Assembly (NCBI GenBank): GCA_013202445.1
Contig: JABMRW010000110.1
Span: 1 to 9,192, forward strand
From: Deltaproteobacteria bacterium
GTDB taxonomy: Bacteria > Chloroflexota > Dehalococcoidia > Dehalococcoidales > BS750m-G39
Length of the DNA: 9,192 bases
Direction of reading: 5' to 3'
Shown: positions 6,170-9,192 of the stretch, piece by piece
Position numbering within the stretch: the stretch's first letter is position 1
How the letters are laid out: each line of letters begins with the position of its first letter
Notes under the pieces: generated by a model
Told to the model about the DNA's origin: nothing
What the model saw: only the letters and a program-made list of their open reading frames with translations
The model's database searches: none
Translations under genes and position numbers: made by a program

Positions 6170-6658
6170 ATGAACTGGCTTGATATCGTCATTCTGGTTG
6201 CGGTAGCCATCGCCGCCATAATAGGGCTTAAGCTCGGGCTGATAAAGGCGGTTCTGTTGCTGGCGGGGATAATCGTGGGCGTGGTACTGGCCGGCCACTA
6301 CTCCGGCCCCCTCGGCGAACGCCTCACCTTCATCTCGTCGGAGGGTGTGGCCAAGGTGGTTGCCTTTGCCGTCATAATGCTGGCGGTGCTGGCGGTGGCG
6401 GCTATAGCCACCGCTCTGCTCACCTGGGCGGCCAAGGTGGTCATGCTGGGCTGGGTCAACCGCCTCGGCGGCGCTGTCGTGGGTCTGCTGCTGGGGGCGT
6501 TCTTCTGCGGCGCTCTGCTGGCGATGTGGGTCTATTTTCTGGGCATGGCCGAAGCTATCGCTGACTCGGTCATAGCCACTATATTACTGGACCGCCTGCC
6601 CGTGGTGCTGGCACTGCTCCCCGGCGAATTCGACGGCGTGCGCTCTTTCTTCCACTAA
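6170..6658 (+). CDS. CvpA family membrane protein
   Basis: A 162-residue, very hydrophobic protein with about four transmembrane segments (roughly residues 4-43, 60-92, 98-125 and 128-150). CvpA features are MNWLDIVILVAVAIAAIIGL at the N-terminus, then KLGLIKAVLLLAGIIVGV, and NRLGGAVVGLLLGAF (97-111). The start is the ATG at 6170 because AGGAGGG at 6161-6167 lies directly before it and overlaps the permease stop codon; an upstream in-frame start at 6140 would sit inside the permease gene. Only 7 bases separate it from the permease, so it is the last gene of the unit. CvpA proteins are linked to colicin V production and envelope integrity in Enterobacteria; their molecular role is poorly defined. 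It ends 3 bases from the convergent coaD stop. Confidence 0.85.
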   Translation: MNWLDIVILVAVAIAAIIGLKLGLIKAVLLLAGIIVGVVLAGHYSGPLGERLTFISSEGVAKVVAFAVIMLAVLAVAAIATALLTWAAKVVMLGWVNRLGGAVVGLLLGAFFCGALLAMWVYFLGMAEAIADSVIATILLDRLPVVLALLPGEFDGVRSFFH

Positions 6659-6661
6659 GCC

Positions 6662-7147
6662 TCAGGCTTTAGCCTGGAACTTCTTTGTCAGGGCTTCGGC
6701 CACGTGCTTGGGGACGAGGTCGTCAATGTCGCCGCCCAGGCTGGCCGCTTCTTTGAGCAGGCTGGAGCTTAAGAACTGGTATTCTATCTTGGACATCAGG
6801 CAGACGAACTCCAGCTCCGGGTAGAGCTTCTTGGTCATCATGGCCATATCAAATTCCCGCTCAAAGTCGGCGCTCATTCTCAAGCCCCGCACCATGGCCT
6901 GGGCTTTTACCTTCTTGGCGAAGTTGACGGTCAGCCCGCCGAAGGCCTCCACCTCGATATTGGGCAGGCCGGTTATGGATTGCCTTATCAGTTCCACCCT
7001 CTCTTCGGTAGTGAATAAAAGGGGTTTATTGGGGGTCTCAAAGACACCGATGGTTAGCTTTTCAAAGATTTTGGCCGCCCTGGTGGCGATGTAAAGGTGT
7101 CCGTTGGTTATGGGGTCGAAGCTACCGGGATAAATCGCGATGGTCAA
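6662..7147 (-). CDS. coaD: Phosphopantetheine adenylyltransferase
   Basis: Transfers AMP from ATP to 4'-phosphopantetheine to make dephospho-CoA, the penultimate CoA step, in the cytoplasm. The 161 residues match the family's usual length. Seen: YPGSFDPITNGH (6-17), containing the TxGH nucleotidyltransferase motif; VRGLRMSADFEREFDMA (86-102), with the substrate-binding RGLR; and EYQFLSSSLLKEAASLGGD (122-140), the second conserved block with the SSS-x-x-KE signature. The start is a TTG at 7147-7145, supported by AGGAGGG at 7160-7154 in the end of rsmD and by direct entry into the first beta strand. It overlaps the rsmD stop as TTGA. The pairing of rsmD and coaD in one operon is common in bacteria. 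Confidence 0.96.
   Translation of the reverse strand: MTIAIYPGSFDPITNGHLYIATRAAKIFEKLTIGVFETPNKPLLFTTEERVELIRQSITGLPNIEVEAFGGLTVNFAKKVKAQAMVRGLRMSADFEREFDMAMMTKKLYPELEFVCLMSKIEYQFLSSSLLKEAASLGGDIDDLVPKHVAEALTKKFQAKA
6663..6676. terminator. Small inverted repeat at the convergent cvpA/coaD ends
   Basis: CAGGCT-TT-AGCCTG forms a 6-bp stem inside the last codons of coaD, 4 bases past the cvpA stop. An overlapping palindrome, AAGCCT-C-AGGCTT, starts at 6657. Convergent stops only 3 bases apart leave no other room for a terminator. There is no T-tract on either side, so termination is doubtful. Confidence 0.25.
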
Positions 7148-7701
7148 GGCTTACCCTCCTTTTGATAAACTGTGATGCAACTGTCACCGTGGCGGCGCTC
7201 TTTGATGGCGTTAAGCGGCGGGTAGGTTGCTTCCAGGGGAAAGCGGGAGGAGTGCGTCACCACCATTATTGTCTCACTGCCGACCAGTTTAGATGTAGCC
7301 AGCTGCTGCACCAGGCCGCCGATAGAGGTATCGGCATAGGGCGGGTCAATCAGTATGATGCTGTACTCCTGGCCGAGGAAGGAGATAGCTTTAGCCACGC
7401 TGCGGCAGTAGACATGGGCCCGGTCGGCGAACCGTGTTTTTTCCAGGTTTTCCCGGATGATGCGGCAGCACTTCGGCTCATGGTCGACGAAATCAACCCA
7501 CCCCGCCCCCCGCGATAGCGCCTCGATGCCCAGTGCGCCGCTGCCGGAGAACAGGTCAAGCACCCTCGACCAGTCGGCGTCGGAGGTTTCCAGTATGGAG
7601 AAGATGGCTCCCCGCACTAAATCGGTGGCCGGGCGGGTGCCTGTTCCCTGGGGTACTTTAATATGATGGCCCTTGGCGGTGCCGGCAATAACTCGCATCA
7701 T
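7144..7701 (-). CDS. rsmD: 16S rRNA (guanine-N2)-methyltransferase RsmD
   Basis: Methylates G966 (E. coli numbering) of 16S rRNA using S-adenosylmethionine. The 185 residues are typical. Seen: RVIAGTAKG at the N-terminus; TRPATDLVRGAIFSIL (22-37), matching the family's TRPTxDxVREAxF; the SAM-binding motif LDLFSGSGALGIEALSRG (48-65); the acidic motif II in VDFVDHEP; and the catalytic DPPY (119-122). Two ATGs are adjacent (7701 and 7698). AGCAGG ends only 4 bases before the first, so the second (MRVIAG, 184 residues) may be the true start. It is the first gene of a two-gene unit with coaD. Its own promoter gives a leader of about 10 bases. Confidence 0.95.
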   Translation of the reverse strand: MMRVIAGTAKGHHIKVPQGTGTRPATDLVRGAIFSILETSDADWSRVLDLFSGSGALGIEALSRGAGWVDFVDHEPKCCRIIRENLEKTRFADRAHVYCRSVAKAISFLGQEYSIILIDPPYADTSIGGLVQQLATSKLVGSETIMVVTHSSRFPLEATYPPLNAIKERRHGDSCITVYQKEGKP

Positions 7702-7717
7702 TTTCCTGCTCCCTACT

Positions 7718-7746
7718 ATGATATTTGTTTATTAAGATTAGGTCAA
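7718..7746 (-). promoter_or_regulatory. Promoter of rsmD-coaD
   Basis: On the minus strand, TTGACC (7746-7741, 5/6 match to the -35 consensus) is followed after exactly 17 bases by TATCAT (7723-7718, 5/6 match to the -10). Initiation near 7711 puts the first base about 10 bases before the rsmD ATG. Confidence 0.7.
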
Positions 7747-7793
7747 ATCGGGGGCTTTTCCTCTCCTCCCAGTTTTAAAGTTTTGTTTTTCTT

Positions 7794-7810
7794 CCCATAC
7801 CCACCCGCCC
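7794..7810 (-). repeat. G-quadruplex motif, inverted copy
   Basis: The minus strand reads GGGCGGGTGGGTATGGG (loops 1, 1, 3). The following bases, through 7785, give GGGAAGAAAAAC, identical over 12 bases to the 3' flank of copy 1 (1672-1683). That shared flank shows it is a related repeat in reverse orientation rather than an unrelated G-run. Confidence 0.7.
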
Positions 7811-7839
7811 ACATAAGCTGCGCTTCTAAAACTTTCTGC

Positions 7840-7890
7840 CCCACCCCCGTTTTTATTGGTGAAAAACCTATGAGGGTGGGTTAGGGTGGG
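7840..7890 (+). repeat. C-arm, hairpin and G-quadruplex motif that can pair with each other
   Basis: GGGTGGGTTAGGGTGGG (7874-7890; loops 1, 3, 1) is a four-tract quadruplex motif. Upstream, GTTTTT (7849-7854) and AAAAAC (7862-7867) form a 6-bp stem with a 7-base loop. CCCACCC (7840-7846) is exactly complementary to GGGTGGG (7874-7880), so the first half of the quadruplex can alternatively close a larger hairpin. The 3' flank, GGGTGGGAAGATAGACCTAA, resembles 1746-1763 upstream of proC. Confidence 0.65.
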
Positions 7891-7904
7891 AAGATAGACC
7901 TAAA

Positions 7905-7957
7905 AACCCCTCTCGGAGACAAAACCCCTGTTTTTACCCCCCGTTCTAAGAGGTGTT
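7905..7957. repeat. Nested hairpin block
   Basis: AACCCCTCT (7905-7913) and AGAGGTGTT (7949-7957) pair at 8 of 9 positions. Inside, AAAAC (7921-7925) and GTTTTT (7930-7935) form a small hairpin with loop CCCT. Read on the minus strand, it contains ACGGGG, AAAAAC and GGGGTTTT runs in the same order as the 34-base hairpin element, so it may be a degenerate third copy; the relationship is weak. Confidence 0.45.
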
Positions 7958-7959
7958 AA

Positions 7960-7995
7960 AGAGGTTCTGACTTCTGTAGGGTGGGAGGGTGGGAA
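7960..7995 (+). repeat. Hairpin plus perfect G-quadruplex motif, copy 2
   Basis: AGAGGT (7960-7965) and ACTTCT (7970-7975) form the small hairpin with one G-U pair where copy 1 has A-U, so the fold is kept despite the change. After GTA comes GGGTGGGAGGGTGGG (7979-7993). Bases 7970-7995 are identical to 1651-1676. In both places the motif is on the same strand as the downstream gene (proC or nuoA). Confidence 0.8.
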
Positions 7996-8072
7996 AGAAG
8001 ACCCCATTTTAAAAACCTGGCTAATCCCTCCCCTTATCCCCCCCCCATAAAGGAGAGTCAAGAGAGACAGAA

Positions 8073-8120
8073 ACGGGGCCCCCGCGAAAACAAAGTTTTC
8101 GTGGGGTAAAAAAACCCCGT
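8073..8120 (+). repeat. 34-base hairpin element, copy 2, within an outer stem
   Basis: CCCCGCGAAAAC (8080-8091), loop AAA, GTTTTCGTGGGG (8095-8106) form a 12-bp stem with a single G-U pair. The preceding ACGGGG (8073-8078) pairs with CCCCGT (8115-8120), closing an outer 6-bp stem around it. Bases 8073-8106 match the minus strand of 1539-1572 at 28/34 positions. An A-tract, not a U-tract, follows on the plus strand, so it is not a forward intrinsic terminator. Confidence 0.75.
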
Positions 8121-8167
8121 AGGTGAAAATACCTAAGTAAAAGACTTATTTTTGGTGTCCGAAACTC

Positions 8168-8197
8168 TTGCCCCGGAAAGGTTTGGTATGCTATACT
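8168..8197 (+). promoter_or_regulatory. Promoter of the nuo operon
   Basis: TTGCCC (8168-8173, 4/6 match to -35), 18 bases, then TATACT (8192-8197, 5/6 match to -10) preceded by TG at 8189-8190 as an extended -10. Initiation is expected near 8204, leaving a leader of about 25 bases. All the hairpin and quadruplex repeats lie upstream of it, outside the predicted nuo transcript. Confidence 0.65.
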
Positions 8198-8228
8198 GTT
8201 AGCCGCCGTGGAAAGAGAGGAACGATAG

Positions 8229-8705
8229 TTGCTGGCTGACTATGGCTATATCGGTTTACTGCTGGCGCTCGCCATATTCTTTGCCGTTACCACTCTTCTT
8301 ATCCCCTTTTCCCTCAGCCTGCCGGCGCGCCTGACCATCTACTTCCGCCGCTTTCAGCAGTATTTAGAGACCCATTACCCCTTTATGACCAAGTTCGTTC
8401 CCCCCCTGCCCAAATTCCCCAAATTCATGCAGGTTGTTCCCTACAAGCCCTCTCCGGTGAAAAACTCCCCCTTTGAGTGCGGCATGGAAACCATCGGCAA
8501 GTCGTGGGTCAGGTTCAATTTCCGCTACTATTACTACGCCCTGGTCTTTATCGCCCTGGATGTGATGGTGGTCTTTATCTATCCCTGGGCGGTTGAGCTC
8601 AAAGGGCTGGGGCTTTTCGGTTTTATCGGGATTCTTGTTTTGATTTTTATTCTCTTCATCGGCTATCTCTACGCCTGGAAGAAGAAGGTTCTGGAATGGA
8701 AATAG
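8229..8705 (+). CDS. nuoA: NADH-quinone oxidoreductase subunit A
   Basis: A small membrane subunit of respiratory complex I, next to the quinone site and the first proton channel. It has 158 residues, longer than the usual 115-145. Transmembrane helices lie near 8-32, 100-122 and 127-149. The conserved loop motif ECG (83-85) and FIYPWAV (116-122) identify the family. The start is a TTG at 8229, with AGAGAGG at 8214-8220 as ribosome site; the nearest ATG (8242) is out of frame. Two oddities: the loop between helices 1 and 2 carries about 25 extra residues (35-75, Pro/Lys/Phe-rich), and the usual FDxE motif of helix 2 reads LDVM (110-113). The Asp is kept (Asp111) but the Glu is Met113. The last 10 bases overlap nuoB. 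Confidence 0.93.
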   Translation: MLADYGYIGLLLALAIFFAVTTLLIPFSLSLPARLTIYFRRFQQYLETHYPFMTKFVPPLPKFPKFMQVVPYKPSPVKNSPFECGMETIGKSWVRFNFRYYYYALVFIALDVMVVFIYPWAVELKGLGLFGFIGILVLIFILFIGYLYAWKKKVLEWK

Positions 8706-9192
8706 AGGAAGTTTACTCCAGCCGTGAACTGGACAAGGTTGAGGGCAAGGCGATAAACGAGTTCATCGCCCGCAGCCAGCAGATTATCCCCGACCCCGAC
8801 CGGTGGCTTGACGAAGAACTCGACCGCAATGTCCTGCTCACCTCGGTCGATGCCGTGCTCAACTGGGCGCGGCGCACCTCAATGTGGCCGGTGGTCTGTT
8901 TCCCCGCCTGCTGCGCCTTTGAGTTTATCACCACCGAGGCCTCCCGGTTTGACCTCTCCCGCTTCGGCATGGAGATTGTCCGTGCCTCCCCCCGCCACGC
9001 CGACCTGATGATTACCGCCGGCACGCTCACCTGGAAGATGGCCCCCCAGGTGAAGCGTATCTACGAGCAGATGGCCGAGCCCAAGTGGGTGATAGCCATG
9101 GGGGCATGTGCCATCAGCGGCGGCATTTTCGCCTCGTCCTACAGCGTAGTGCCGGGCTATAACCGCATAATACCGGTTGATGTCTACGTGCC
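8696..9192 (+). CDS. nuoB: NADH-quinone oxidoreductase subunit B, 3' end outside window
   Basis: The complex I subunit carrying the terminal [4Fe-4S] cluster N2, which passes electrons to quinone. The first 165 residues are visible and the frame is open at the edge. Seen: adjacent cluster cysteines Cys72-Cys73 in FPACCAFEF; SRFDLSRFGMEIVRASPRHA (83-102); DLMITAGTLTWKMAPQVKRI (103-122); and EPKWVIAMGACAISGGIF (128-145), with the third ligand Cys138. The fourth ligand, in the PGCPP motif, should follow just past 9192, since the window ends at PVDVYV. An extra N-terminal stretch of about 60 polar residues precedes the core. The ATG at 8696 is inside the nuoA end, overlapping by 10 bases. The usual GLACCAxEM reads FPACCAFEF, a conservative variation with the Glu kept. 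Confidence 0.95.
   Translation, partial: MEIEEVYSSRELDKVEGKAINEFIARSQQIIPDPDRWLDEELDRNVLLTSVDAVLNWARRTSMWPVVCFPACCAFEFITTEASRFDLSRFGMEIVRASPRHADLMITAGTLTWKMAPQVKRIYEQMAEPKWVIAMGACAISGGIFASSYSVVPGYNRIIPVDVYV

Larger units (their letters stand above)
7702..8228. other. Gene-free, repeat-rich interval between rsmD and nuoA
   Basis: A 527-base divergent intergenic stretch. From the left: the rsmD promoter (7718-7746); an inverted G-quadruplex motif (7794-7810); C-rich 7840-7848 with a hairpin leading into a plus-strand quadruplex (7874-7890); a hairpin-bearing block (7905-7957); the second exact copy of the hairpin/quadruplex repeat (7960-7995); C-rich 8026-8046; the 34-base hairpin element (8073-8106) within an outer stem to 8120; short AT hairpins (8121-8148); and the nuoA promoter (8168-8197). 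The short open frames here (for example 7663-7884, plus strand) run through repeats and show no protein-like composition, so I call none. Confidence 0.7.

Noticed and set aside
7663..7884. Small plus-strand open frame between rsmD and nuoA (73 codons)
   Set aside because: Begins inside the antisense of rsmD, crosses its promoter and the C-rich repeats, and has a Pro/Phe/Ser composition dictated by those repeats.
7785..7996. Insertion sequence with transposase
   Set aside because: No transposase frame and no clear target-site duplication. At most a nonautonomous element, listed only as a hypothesis.
7785..8120. CRISPR array or tandem satellite
   Set aside because: Repeat units differ in order, orientation and spacing, and there are no regular spacers and no cas genes.

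Overview
The window is a GC-rich bacterial chromosome segment with strong AGGAGG-type Shine-Dalgarno sites, tight operons and a few TTG starts. The MacA-like adaptor looks lipid-anchored, no outer-membrane channel gene is nearby, and a nuoA-nuoB pair begins at the right edge. Taken together I read it as an anaerobic Chloroflexota genome, probably class Dehalococcoidia. That placement rests on protein character and gene mix, not on a marker gene, and is moderate at best.

Layout: 1-1475 is the 3' part of leuS (leucyl-tRNA synthetase). A 319-base gene-free stretch follows, filled with C/G-rich repeats and hairpins. proC (1795-2592) makes proline. At 2705-6658 lies a compact five-gene plus-strand unit: a small AbrB/SpoVT-fold regulator, a MacA/HlyD-like lipoprotein adaptor, a MacB-type ABC ATPase, a MacB/FtsX-type permease and a CvpA-like membrane protein. 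Genes are joined by overlaps or by Shine-Dalgarno sites embedded in the previous stop codon. The regulator has a good promoter overlain by an 18-bp-period tandem repeat, a natural candidate for its own operator. Convergent to this, on the minus strand, are rsmD (7144-7701) and coaD (6662-7147), which overlap through a TTGA junction. A second gene-free stretch of 527 bases carries more copies of the same repeats. Then nuoA (8229-8705) and the 5' part of nuoB (8696-9192) open a complex I operon.

The most unusual content is in the two gene-free stretches. They share a 26-base exact repeat consisting of a small hairpin arm followed by GGGTGGGAGGGTGGG, a textbook four-tract G-quadruplex motif with one-base loops. 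Two further quadruplex motifs of the same type, one inverted, lie in the right-hand stretch. The two stretches also share, in opposite orientation, a 34-base element that folds into a 12-bp hairpin with a 3-base loop. Of its six differences, two are in the loop and four form two compensatory base-pair changes, which argues that the fold itself is conserved. I recognise no named repeat family here and treat it as a candidate undescribed intergenic hairpin/G-quadruplex element.

How the genes work together: leuS, proC, coaD and rsmD are housekeeping genes (tRNA charging, proline, CoA, ribosome modification). The central unit looks like a self-regulated export or envelope-stress ABC system. nuoA/nuoB belong to energy conservation.
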